NCBI GenBank assembly: GCA_937863205.1
Contig: CALMGA010000503.1
Coordinates: 1-6,939, forward strand
DNA: 6,939 bases
Source of the DNA: an uncultured Beijerinckiaceae bacterium
GTDB lineage: Bacteria > Pseudomonadota > Alphaproteobacteria > Rhizobiales > Beijerinckiaceae
Direction: 5' to 3'
The position numbers and the translations under genes are program-made. Shown one piece after another: positions 1 through 6,939 of this stretch (the first letter of the stretch is position 1; every line of letters starts with the position of its first letter). The notes under the pieces were generated by a model. That model saw nothing but the letters and a program-made list of their open reading frames with translations, made no database searches and was not told the DNA's origin.

Positions 1-417
1 CTGGGCGGTGCGGGGGCGCCCAGGCTCCGCGAAGGAGGGTTGGGCGGGGGCTTGGGGCGAGGCCCGTCCGAAGTGGGGTCCATGTCCCGACAGCGTTGCA
101 TCGGCGAGGTGGCGGTAGGTCGCCAGTCGGCGCGGCGTTCCTTCGCCGATGATGTAGGACGCCAGTTCCGCCTCGCTCGGCGATCGGCCCTGCGCCGCTT
201 GGAAGGCCCGCAGCCAATCGAGCTTATGCTGCTTGTAGATGGAATAGGCGACCAGGCCGACGATGTCGCCATCTCCCTTGACGAGATTGGTGAAGATGCC
301 CGCCCGCGCCGGTTCGTCCGGCGTTTCCGAAGTCGGCTCGGGCCTGACCGCCGGAACGGCTCCGCCGGCCTCGTCCGCCCGCGGCGGGATCACGCTGCCC
401 GTTCGCTCATCATCCAT
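1..417 (-). CDS. Conserved-looking protein of unknown function, N-terminal part
   Basis: An open frame runs leftward from the ATG at 417-415 and has no stop before the window edge, giving 139 residues of a longer protein. Residues 1-38 are rich in Pro, Glu and Ala and look disordered. A well-formed segment follows (about residues 40-112) with the stretches [48 protein letters not shown] and [11 protein letters not shown]. This looks like a compact helical domain in which an apolar helix is followed by amphipathic ones. After residue 113 it becomes Pro-rich again, like a linker. I recognise the segment only as the kind of hypothetical protein seen in Hyphomicrobiales and cannot name a family or function. 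The start is chosen because no in-frame ATG lies just upstream and a weak GAG (427-429 on the plus strand) sits at RBS distance. The gene is divergent from rnhB, with a 92-nt gap and no promoter I can identify. Confidence 0.6.
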   Translation of the reverse strand, partial: MDDERTGSVIPPRADEAGGAVPAVRPEPTSETPDEPARAGIFTNLVKGDGDIVGLVAYSIYKQHKLDWLRAFQAAQGRSPSEAELASYIIGEGTPRRLATYRHLADATLSGHGPHFGRASPQAPAQPSFAEPGRPRTAQ

Positions 418-509
418 GGTTTTCGCTCATCACGTCGGCGGCGGTACAGGTCGTTGCACACCAAAAAGGCCGTAGCACCGTCGAGCACGCGCTTAAAGCC
501 GGCTCGGCC

Positions 510-2479
<1,970 letters not shown>

Positions 2480-2498
2480 GCGGCAGCGGTCCCTCGGC

Positions 2499-2527
2499 TG
2501 GACAAGGAATCAGCCTCTCCTTATAAG
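2499..2527 (+). promoter_or_regulatory. Promoter of tRNA-Phe
   Basis: TGGACA (2499-2504) and TATAAG (2522-2527) are separated by 17 bp, close to the sigma70 consensus and correctly placed for a transcript starting near 2534, about 23 nt before the mature tRNA. A CcrM site, GAATC (2507-2511), lies in the spacer between the boxes. The promoter starts about 20 bp after the ccrM stop, so the tRNA has its own promoter. Confidence 0.65.
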
Positions 2528-2556
2528 GGCGCCTCGCCGACCCCTGCGGTTCCGGC

Positions 2557-2632
2557 GCCCAGGTAGCTCAGTTGGTAGAGCATGCGACTGAAAATCGCAG
2601 TGTCGGTGGTTCGATTCCGCCCCTGGGCACCA
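2557..2632 (+). tRNA. tRNA-Phe (anticodon GAA)
   Basis: All four arms of a 76-nt tRNA can be folded by eye. The acceptor GCCCAGG (2557-2563) pairs with CCTGGGC (2622-2628). The D-stem GCTC (2566-2569) pairs with GAGC (2578-2581). The anticodon stem TGCGA (2583-2587) pairs with TCGCA (2595-2599) around the loop CTGAAAA, with anticodon GAA at 2590-2592. The T-stem GGTGG (2605-2609) pairs with CCGCC (2617-2621), with one wobble pair, around TTCGATT. The 3' CCA is encoded (2630-2632). The anticodon reads UUC and UUU, hence phenylalanine. A GATTC methylation site falls across the T-loop and T-stem. Confidence 0.97.
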
Positions 2633-2651
2633 GTGATCCGGTGGCCGCGAT

Positions 2652-2665
2652 CGCCGCCTGCGGCG
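2652..2665 (+). terminator. Short GC hairpin after tRNA-Phe, weak terminator candidate
   Basis: CGCCGC (2652-2657) and GCGGCG (2660-2665) can form a tight GC hairpin about 20 nt after the tRNA CCA end. No T-run follows. In DNA this GC-rich such a short palindrome may be chance, so the call rests mainly on its position. Confidence 0.25.
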
Positions 2666-2774
2666 CGACGCGAAGAAGGCCCGGTCCTCGTCTGACCCGA
2701 TGTCCCTTCGTCGCATGCCGCGGCTCGGCATTCGGGCGTTGACCGGCACCCTGCCCCGTCGCTTCGAGACCGTG

Positions 2775-3164
2775 ATGGCCATGACCTCGCAGACTGCCAC
2801 CAAGCTCACCGTCTACCACGACGGGTCCTGCCCGCTGTGCCGTCGCGAGATCGCCATGTATCGGCGGCAGCCCGGTGCCGAGCACCTCGCCTTCGTTGAC
2901 GTCGCCGATGATGCGAGCGTCGTCGGTCCCGGCCTCGATCGTTGCTCCGCCAGGGCCCGCTTCCACGTCCGCCTTCCCGACGGACGTCTGGTCTCGGGCG
3001 CCGCCGGCTTCGTCGCGATTTGGCGGAGGCTTCGCGGCTGGCGCTGGCTCGCTCGGCTGGCCGGTCTCCCGGGTGCGACGGCTGTGCTTGAGGCCGGCTA
3101 TCACGCCAGCCTTTCGGTCCGGCCCCGTTTGGCGCGCTTTCTCGGCAGGTTCGCCGCACCCTGA
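2775..3164 (+). CDS. DCC-family (DUF393) protein with CPLC motif
   Basis: Counting from ATG 2775 the product has 129 residues and opens with the family signature: a beta-strand KLTVYHDGSCPLCRREI (residues 10-26) in which DG-x-CPLC gives Cys19 and Cys22 as a thioredoxin-like CxxC pair. Family members are called putative thiol-disulfide oxidoreductases; their substrates are mostly unknown. The rest fits the family: a segment FVDVADDASVV, an LPDGRLVSGAAGFVAIWRRL segment, and a Leu/Ala/Arg-rich C-terminus. No signal peptide is visible, so a cytoplasmic or membrane-peripheral location is likely. The frame opens upstream at ATG 2700, but ATG 2775 fits the family's usual short N-terminus and has GAGA (2766-2769) 5 nt upstream; ATG 2781 is also possible. 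It stands between tRNA-Phe and a small exported protein, with no clear operon partner. Confidence 0.85.
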   Translation: MAMTSQTATKLTVYHDGSCPLCRREIAMYRRQPGAEHLAFVDVADDASVVGPGLDRCSARARFHVRLPDGRLVSGAAGFVAIWRRLRGWRWLARLAGLPGATAVLEAGYHASLSVRPRLARFLGRFAAP

Positions 3165-3232
3165 GGCATCCGTCGGCCCGGTCCTGGGGGAGAGAGGGGG
3201 TGGGGCGCCCGGCGGCTTGCCAACACCTCGCC

Positions 3233-3264
3233 GCTTTGCTGCTTCACTCGCGCACAAGCAAAGC
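3233..3264. repeat. 8-bp inverted repeat upstream of the 122-residue exported protein
   Basis: GCTTTGCT (3233-3240) is mirrored perfectly by AGCAAAGC (3257-3264) around a 16-nt centre. The right arm ends 15 nt before the ATG at 3280. It could be a regulator site or a leader hairpin next to the ribosome site. It is more AT-rich than its surroundings, which makes a chance origin less likely but does not exclude it. Confidence 0.45.
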
Positions 3265-3279
3265 CGATTCGAGGTATCG

Positions 3280-3648
3280 ATGGCCGTCATCCCACGCCTT
3301 GCCCTGGTTGCCGGGCTTGCCGCCGCCATCTCCGCGCCGGTTCGGGCGGCGAACAACTACGACTTCCTGGCGGCGCCCGAGATCGACCTCAACCGCATCT
3401 TCCGCCTGGACAAGGCGTCCGGGGAGGTCGGGGCCTGCCAGTTCGGCCTGAAGGAAGGCACGCCCGGCGTCACCCTTTGTTATCCTCCGGGGCAGGGCGC
3501 CGGCCCACAAGGGTCCAGCGACTACGCGCTGGTGTCGTCGCGTCATCAGCAGGAAGGCGGGGTGTGGCGCGTCGACCTGCGCACGGGCACCATGTCGATC
3601 TGCTACGTCCTGTACGAAGCGGTGGTCTGCACGCCGCCTTCGAAGTAG
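3280..3648 (+). CDS. Small exported protein of unknown function with four cysteines
   Basis: The 122-residue product starts at ATG 3280 with a good ribosome site, GAGG at 3271-3274, 5 nt upstream. Residues 1-24 form a clear signal peptide: short n-region with Arg6, an apolar core of Leu/Ala/Val, and a likely cut after Ala23 or Ala24 (VRAA-NNYDF). The mature part of about 98 residues holds Cys53, Cys67, Cys108 and Cys117 and no further membrane segment, so it is probably periplasmic with possible disulfides. Residues 40-70 and 95-120 look like two copies of one unit: [13 protein letters not shown] and [13 protein letters not shown], then LCYPP and VCTPP. I recall similar sequences as uncharacterised proteins of Hyphomicrobiales and know no function. 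The gene stands alone, with an inverted repeat before it and a hairpin after it. Confidence 0.85.
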   Translation: MAVIPRLALVAGLAAAISAPVRAANNYDFLAAPEIDLNRIFRLDKASGEVGACQFGLKEGTPGVTLCYPPGQGAGPQGSSDYALVSSRHQQEGGVWRVDLRTGTMSICYVLYEAVVCTPPSK

Positions 3649-3655
3649 CGTCCCG

Positions 3656-3685
3656 GCGCGGGCCGAGCCGGATGTTCGCCCGCGC
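3656..3685 (+). terminator. GC-rich stem-loop between the exported protein gene and rpiA
   Basis: GCGCGGGC (3656-3663) pairs perfectly with GCCCGCGC (3678-3685) around a 14-nt loop, starting 7 nt after the stop codon at 3648. There is no T-run behind it. Its placement fits a transcript end, but very GC-rich DNA makes such stems easily by chance. Confidence 0.45.
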
Positions 3686-3721
3686 GACCCTGCCGACCCC
3701 CGCGCCTGGAACCTGCCGCAG

Positions 3722-4486
3722 ATGAGCACGCCGCCGCAACAAGCCGTCCCCTTGCCGGTCGACTCCGCGCCGAGTGCCGGCGGGCAGAACGCGGCCAAGC
3801 GCGCGGCGGCGCTTCGCGCGCTGGATTATGTTTCCCCCGGCATGACGCTCGGGCTCGGCACCGGCTCGACGGCGGCGGTGTTCGTCGCTCTGCTCGGCGA
3901 GCGGGTCGCGCAAGGACTGCGCATCGTCGGGGTGCCAACCTCCGAACGAACGGCCGAGCAGGCCCGCCGCCTGGGCATCGCCCTCGCCACCCTCGACGAG
4001 AAGCCGCAACTCGACCTGACGGTCGACGGCGCCGACGAGTACGACCCCGCCCTGCGCCTCATCAAGGGCGGCGGCGGCGCGCTTCTACGTGAGAAGATCA
4101 CCGCGGCCGCCTCGCGACGCATGATCGTGATCGCCGACGCGAGCAAGGCCGTGGCGATGCTGGGCCGCTTTCCCCTGCCGGTGGAGGTGAACCGCTTCGG
4201 CCTCGCCGCCACCCGCCTGGCTGTCGCGCGCGAGGCCGCCGCCTGCGGCTGCGCCGGCGACGTGTCGCTGCGCCGTTCGGGGGAGGACGCCTTCGTGACC
4301 GATGGCGGCCACCTCATCCTGGACTGCCGCTTCGGCCGCATTCCTCATCCCGAAGAGCTGGCCGGCCGCCTCGCCGCCGTGCCCGGCGTGGTCGAGCACG
4401 GCCTGTTCCTCGACATGGCCACGGCCATCGTTTCCGCCGCCTCCGACGGCACGGTAACAATTCTCGGCCACCCCGACGTCCGATAA
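3722..4486 (+). CDS. rpiA: Ribose-5-phosphate isomerase A
   Basis: RpiA interconverts ribulose 5-phosphate and ribose 5-phosphate in the non-oxidative pentose phosphate pathway, in the cytoplasm. The 254-residue protein carries the full set of RpiA motifs: GLGTGSTA (residues 44-51, phosphate-binding), PTSERT (72-77), VDGADE (101-106) and [11 protein letters not shown] (115-125). Asp102, Asp105, Lys115 and Glu124 match Asp81, Asp84, Lys94 and Glu103 of the E. coli enzyme with a constant offset of 21. The family length is about 220-235 residues; the excess here is a Pro/Ala-rich N-terminal tail of about 20 residues, so translation may start later (TTG 3752 is in frame). No strong ribosome site precedes ATG 3722. 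The DUF2059 gene and gor follow on the same strand, and co-transcription of at least part of this group is likely. Confidence 0.96.
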   Translation: MSTPPQQAVPLPVDSAPSAGGQNAAKRAAALRALDYVSPGMTLGLGTGSTAAVFVALLGERVAQGLRIVGVPTSERTAEQARRLGIALATLDEKPQLDLTVDGADEYDPALRLIKGGGGALLREKITAAASRRMIVIADASKAVAMLGRFPLPVEVNRFGLAATRLAVAREAAACGCAGDVSLRRSGEDAFVTDGGHLILDCRFGRIPHPEELAGRLAAVPGVVEHGLFLDMATAIVSAASDGTVTILGHPDVR

Positions 4487-4489
4487 TTG

Positions 4490-4512
4490 CCAGGGTTCGG
4501 TGATCTCCCTGG
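4490..4512 (+). terminator. Weak hairpin after rpiA
   Basis: CCAGGG (4490-4495) pairs with CCCTGG (4507-4512) around 11 nt, directly behind the rpiA stop. The stem is only 6 bp and no T-run follows, so it may be an attenuator, an RNA-processing site or chance. It argues mildly that translation of the next gene does not begin at the TTG at 4487. Confidence 0.3.
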
Positions 4513-4561
4513 ATCGGGGAACGGGGACGGGCTGGAGAAGCGCCTTGGACAACGTCGCATC

Positions 4562-5251
4562 GTGAAACGGCCGGGTTTCGCCCACGGCGGTGCGCTGCGC
4601 GGCACTGCCGCAGAATCGGCCGCAGAATCGGCCGCAGAATCGGCCGCAAGATCCGCATTGAGATCCGCAGCCCTGTCGGCTGCGGCAACGGCGGTCGTGC
4701 TGGCCGCGACGCTGGCCTTCACGCTTCGGCCGGCGGCCTCGCTCGCCACCCCCATGAACATCGAGCCGGCGGCGGAAACCATCCCGGCGGCCGGCATCGG
4801 TCCGGTGCAGGCCGCGCCCGGTGCGGCGGCGCCCTCCGAGGGGCATGTCACCAAGGCCCGCCAGCTCATCCTGGCGACCGGCATTTCCCGCTCGTTTCAA
4901 ATCATCGTGCCGGAGTTCATGGACCAGATCGGCAACACGCTGACCCAGGCGCACCCGGACCTCGTCCACGACATGATCCAGGTTCTCAACCAGCTGAAGC
5001 CCGAATTCGATCGCCAGTCCGACGAGATGATCGATCAATCGGCGCGCATCTACGCGACCCTGCTGTCGGAGAAGGACATCGACGCCATCCTGTTCTTCTT
5101 CAACAGCGAGGCCGGCAAGCGCTACGTCGGGGCGCAGCCTCTTTTTCTCAACCAGCTGGTATCGGGCATGCAGGCGTGGCAGCAGAAGATCTCCATCAAC
5201 ATGATGGAGCGCGTGCGCCAGGAAATGAAGAAGAAGGGTCACGACCTGTGA
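4562..5251 (+). CDS. Exported DUF2059 domain protein
   Basis: The C-terminal part (from about residue 98 of 229, counted from GTG 4562) matches the DUF2059 family: KARQLILATG, then helices with FMDQIGNTLTQAHPDL, MIDQSARIYATLLSEKDIDAIL and FFFNSEAGKRYVGAQP, ending in a helix with MQAWQQKI and a Lys-rich tail. The family is helical and of unknown biochemical role, usually exported. Before it lies an apolar stretch (about residues 40-56, with TAVVLAATLAFTL) and a possible signal-peptidase site after ASLA near residue 64, then a Pro/Ala linker. The start is uncertain. GTG 4562 gives a long n-region made of a 12-bp tandem repeat. TTG 4658 would give a textbook short signal peptide (RSAALSAAATAV onward). 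TTG 4487 would start one base after the rpiA stop. None has a clear ribosome site. It lies between rpiA and gor, with a gap of only 10 nt to gor. Confidence 0.85.
   Translation: MKRPGFAHGGALRGTAAESAAESAAESAARSALRSAALSAAATAVVLAATLAFTLRPAASLATPMNIEPAAETIPAAGIGPVQAAPGAAAPSEGHVTKARQLILATGISRSFQIIVPEFMDQIGNTLTQAHPDLVHDMIQVLNQLKPEFDRQSDEMIDQSARIYATLLSEKDIDAILFFFNSEAGKRYVGAQPLFLNQLVSGMQAWQQKISINMMERVRQEMKKKGHDL
4607..4666 (+). repeat. 12-bp tandem repeat carrying three CcrM sites
   Basis: GCCGCAGAATCG is repeated three times without change (4607-4618, 4619-4630, 4631-4642) and then decays into GCCGCAAGATCC (4643-4654) and GCATTGAGATCC (4655-4666). In the reading frame of the DUF2059 gene each exact unit encodes AAES, followed by AARS and ALRS. 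Each exact unit contains GAATC, a substrate of the CcrM encoded about 2 kb upstream. Such a short unit could expand or contract by slippage without shifting the frame. Confidence 0.9.
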
Positions 5252-5261
5252 TGAACCGATC

Positions 5262-6704
5262 TTGACGAGCCAAGCCGCCGAGTTCCAGGCCGACAGCGCT
5301 TATGATTGCGACCTGTTCGTCATCGGGGCGGGATCGGGGGGAACGCGGGCGGCCCGCGTCGCCGCCCAGCACGGCGCCCGCGTCCAGATCGGGGGTGCAT
5401 GCCGCTGCGGCGGCGCCTGCGTGATCCGGGGCTGCGTCCCCAAGAAGCTGATGGTCTACGCCAGCCGCTTCGCCGATGCCTTCGAGGCCGCCGCCGGCTT
5501 CGGCTGGAACGTGCCGGAGACGCCGACCTTCCATTGGCAAACCCTTGTCGAGGCCAAGGAGCGCGAGATCACGCGGTTGTCCGGCATCTACGTCGCCAAT
5601 CTGAAGAAGGCCGGCGTGGTCCTCCACGACGCCCGCGCCACGGTGGTCGACCCGCATGCGGTGCGCTTGAGCGACGGCCGGCAGGTCACGGCCGGCATTA
5701 TCCTCGTCGCCACCGGCGGCATGGCCGTGCTGCCGGACGATCTGCCGGGGCACGAGCTTGCCATCACCTCCAACGACATCTTCGACCTGCCCGCCTTCCC
5801 ACGCCGCCTAGTGGTTGTGGGCAGCGGCTACATCGGGATGGAGTTCTCGTCGGTCTTCACCCGGCTCGGCGCCGACGTGACGCTGGTCAACCGCGGCGAC
5901 AATATTCTGCGCGGCTTCGACGACGACATGCGCGACGGCGTTCGCGAGGCCCTCGCCAGGGCCGGCGTCGACTTTCGCATGAATGCCAAGCTGGAGCGCA
6001 TCGAGCGGCGCGACGGCGCGCTTGCCGTCATCTTGCGAGACGGCACCGCTCTGCCCTGCGATCAGGTTCTCGTCGCCCTCGGTCGACACCCCAACACGGC
6101 CGACCTCGGCCTGAGCGAGGCGGGCGTCGAGCTCGGCCGCAAGGGCGAGGTGTGCGTCGACGAACATTCGCGCAGCAGCGTTCCCTCCATCTACGCGGTC
6201 GGCGACGTCACCGACCGCATGGCCCTGACGCCCGTCGCGATCCGCGAGGGCCAGGCCTTCGCCGACAGCGTGTTCGGCGGCATGGACAACGTCGCCGATC
6301 ACGCCAAGGTGGCCACGGCGGTGTTCACCACGCCCGAGGTCGGCACCGTGGGCCTCACGGAGGCGCAGGCCCGGCAGATGTACACCTGCGTCGACGTCTA
6401 CGCCGCTTCGTTTAAGCCGATGTCCGCCGCCCTGTCGGGCCGCGACGAGCGGGTCGTGATGAAGATCCTCGTCGACGGGCGCACCGACGTCGTGCTCGGC
6501 GTCCACGTGCTGGGCGAGGGCGCCGGCGAGATGGCGCAACTGCTCGGCATCGCCGTCAAGTCCGGGGCGACCAAAGCCGACTTCGATCGCACCTGCGCCG
6601 TCCACCCGACCACGGCCGAGGAACTGGTGACGCTGCGCACCCGCCGCGTGCGCCACGAGCGCATGGCGGAGGAGCCGACCAGCCCGGGCTTGGCTGCCGG
6701 CTGA
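5262..6704 (+). CDS. gor: Glutathione-disulfide reductase, with unusual FAD/redox loop
   Basis: Gor is a cytoplasmic FAD enzyme that uses NADPH to reduce glutathione disulfide. The 480-residue protein has the class-I pyridine nucleotide-disulfide oxidoreductase layout. An N-terminal FAD motif (VIGAGSGG, residues 20-27) is followed by the redox pair Cys53/Cys58 in CVIRGCVPKK, the NADPH motif GSGYIG (187-192) with Arg residues in VNRGDNILRGF fitting NADP preference, and the second FAD motif YAVGDVTDR (311-319). The C-terminal interface domain carries the catalytic His448 and Glu453 in VHPTTAEE. Oddities: residues 41-53 read VQIGGACRCGGAC where homologues have roughly VAIAEE-x-R-x-GGTC, so the acidic FAD-ribose ligand and the Thr before the first redox Cys are replaced, and Cys47 and Cys49 are added. 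The C-terminus is about 15-20 residues longer than usual. TTG 5262 is the only usable start before the FAD motif; it lies 10 nt after the preceding stop, so translational coupling is likely. Confidence 0.94.
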   Translation: MTSQAAEFQADSAYDCDLFVIGAGSGGTRAARVAAQHGARVQIGGACRCGGACVIRGCVPKKLMVYASRFADAFEAAAGFGWNVPETPTFHWQTLVEAKEREITRLSGIYVANLKKAGVVLHDARATVVDPHAVRLSDGRQVTAGIILVATGGMAVLPDDLPGHELAITSNDIFDLPAFPRRLVVVGSGYIGMEFSSVFTRLGADVTLVNRGDNILRGFDDDMRDGVREALARAGVDFRMNAKLERIERRDGALAVILRDGTALPCDQVLVALGRHPNTADLGLSEAGVELGRKGEVCVDEHSRSSVPSIYAVGDVTDRMALTPVAIREGQAFADSVFGGMDNVADHAKVATAVFTTPEVGTVGLTEAQARQMYTCVDVYAASFKPMSAALSGRDERVVMKILVDGRTDVVLGVHVLGEGAGEMAQLLGIAVKSGATKADFDRTCAVHPTTAEELVTLRTRRVRHERMAEEPTSPGLAAG

Positions 6705-6734
6705 GCCCCGCCTGCCGCCGGTCGACAACAACAT

Positions 6735-6755
6735 CGCACGAGCGCGTCTCGTGCG
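6735..6755 (+). terminator. Stem-loop after gor, likely terminator
   Basis: CGCACGAG (6735-6742) pairs perfectly with CTCGTGCG (6748-6755) around the loop CGCGT, 30 nt after the gor stop. No T-run follows. It separates the rpiA-DUF2059-gor group from the control region at 6805 onward. Confidence 0.55.
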
Positions 6756-6804
6756 CTCCGCCCCACTTCCGATCGCCTCGTCAGTGCATCAGAACGACTG
6801 TTCC

Positions 6805-6819
6805 TTAAGCCGATCTTAA
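6805..6819 (+). promoter_or_regulatory. CtrA-binding box
   Basis: TTAA (6805-6808), exactly 7 bp, TTAA (6816-6819) matches the consensus for CtrA, the cell-cycle response regulator of alphaproteobacteria. The second half extends to TTAACCAT (6816-6823), the longer form of the half-site. In this GC-rich DNA TTAA is rare, so the match is unlikely by chance. CtrA sites that activate usually overlap the -35 region; transcription would then start near 6850, just before the ATG at 6868. Confidence 0.75.
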
Positions 6820-6850
6820 CCATGGGCGCGCATGCTTCGGCATGGTTAAG
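6815..6850. repeat. 10-bp inverted repeat of TTAACCAT half-sites with nested TTCG hairpin
   Basis: CTTAACCATG (6815-6824) is mirrored perfectly by CATGGTTAAG (6841-6850) around 16 nt, so two full CtrA-type half-sites face each other. Nested in the right part is CATGC-TTCG-GCATG (6831-6844), a 5-bp stem with a TTCG loop, which as RNA would be a stable UUCG tetraloop. The two structures overlap and could be alternatives in RNA. A second CtrA-type contact downstream of the first might repress or modulate the promoter; this is inference. Confidence 0.65.
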
Positions 6851-6867
6851 GTGAGTGGGGCGGCGAA

Positions 6868-6939
6868 ATGACGATCGCGATTCGCAAGCAGGACTTGGCG
6901 ATCAAGCAGGACTTGATGGTCAAGCAGGACTTGGTGGTG
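6868..6939 (+). CDS. Start of an unidentified gene under the CtrA-type control region
   Basis: ATG 6868 opens a frame of 24 codons that leaves the window without a stop. It encodes MTIAIR followed by three copies of KQDL plus two apolar residues (AI, MV, VV). Too little is visible to name a family. A G-rich stretch (GTGGGGCGGCG, 6855-6865) lies before the ATG and could serve as a loose ribosome site. ATG 6916 inside the second repeat, and TTG or GTG codons in the others, are alternative starts, each with AGGA just upstream. The CtrA box makes a cell-cycle, motility, pilus or envelope gene a reasonable guess only. Confidence 0.45.
   Translation, partial: MTIAIRKQDLAIKQDLMVKQDLVV
6886..6939 (+). 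repeat. Three 18-bp direct repeats at the right edge
   Basis: Units at 6886-6903, 6904-6921 and 6922-6939 share the exact 12-bp core AAGCAGGACTTG and then vary (GCGATC, ATGGTC, GTGGTG). The array reaches the window edge, so more copies may follow. In the frame of ATG 6868 each unit encodes KQDL and two small apolar residues. Confidence 0.85.

Noticed and set aside
2557..2632. tRNA-Phe as an integration site for a mobile element
   Set aside because: There is no integrase, no repeat of the tRNA 3' end and no change of character downstream within the window.
4607..4666. Short CRISPR-like array
   Set aside because: Units are 12 bp, directly adjacent without spacers, and in frame within a coding region.
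4085..5242. Long minus-strand frame of 385 codons opposite rpiA and the DUF2059 gene
   Set aside because: It crosses two real genes on the other strand. Its repeats (GRFC units) are only the 12-bp tandem repeat read backward; no recognisable domain is present.
5808..6734. Minus-strand frame of 308 codons opposite gor
   Set aside because: It is fully antisense to a complete gor gene with all catalytic motifs, and has no motif of its own.

Overview
The window reads as chromosomal DNA of a GC-rich alphaproteobacterium, most likely of the Hyphomicrobiales (Rhizobiales) group. Three things point there. A CcrM-type GANTC adenine methylase lies directly behind rnhB. The block rpiA - DUF2059 protein - glutathione reductase is a neighbourhood I associate with this order. 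A perfect CtrA box (TTAA-N7-TTAA) lies near the right end. CcrM and CtrA are both parts of the alphaproteobacterial cell-cycle circuit. No phage, transposon or CRISPR structure is visible.

Layout, left to right. Positions 1-417 (minus strand) hold the N-terminal part of a protein of unknown function that runs off the left edge. Divergent from it is rnhB (510-1187), ending in a stem-loop. ccrM follows (to 2479); its 5' end is odd, with no credible in-frame start and a perfect 13-bp inverted repeat in front of the conserved domain. A tRNA-Phe(GAA) gene (2557-2632) with a good sigma70-type promoter comes next. Then come a small DCC-family (DUF393) protein with a CPLC motif (2775-3164) and a 122-residue exported protein with four cysteines and an internal duplication (3280-3648). 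A forward cluster follows: rpiA (3722-4486), a secreted DUF2059 protein whose signal region contains a 12-bp tandem repeat (about 4562-5251), and gor (5262-6704), ending at a hairpin. The last stretch is a regulatory region with the CtrA box and an inverted TTAACCAT pair, driving a gene (from 6868) that leaves the window after three 18-bp repeats.

How the genes relate. RnhB (RNA removal from RNA:DNA hybrids) and CcrM (post-replicative methylation) both act around chromosome replication. RpiA belongs to the pentose phosphate pathway, whose oxidative branch makes the NADPH that Gor uses to reduce glutathione disulfide. The two small cysteine-bearing proteins may concern thiol chemistry, but that is inference.

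I see no clear undescribed multi-gene system. The items most worth a second look are the 5' end of ccrM (probable frameshift plus inverted repeat), the altered FAD/redox loop in gor, the CtrA-type control region at the right end, and the GANTC sites in the tRNA promoter and in the DUF2059 tandem repeat.
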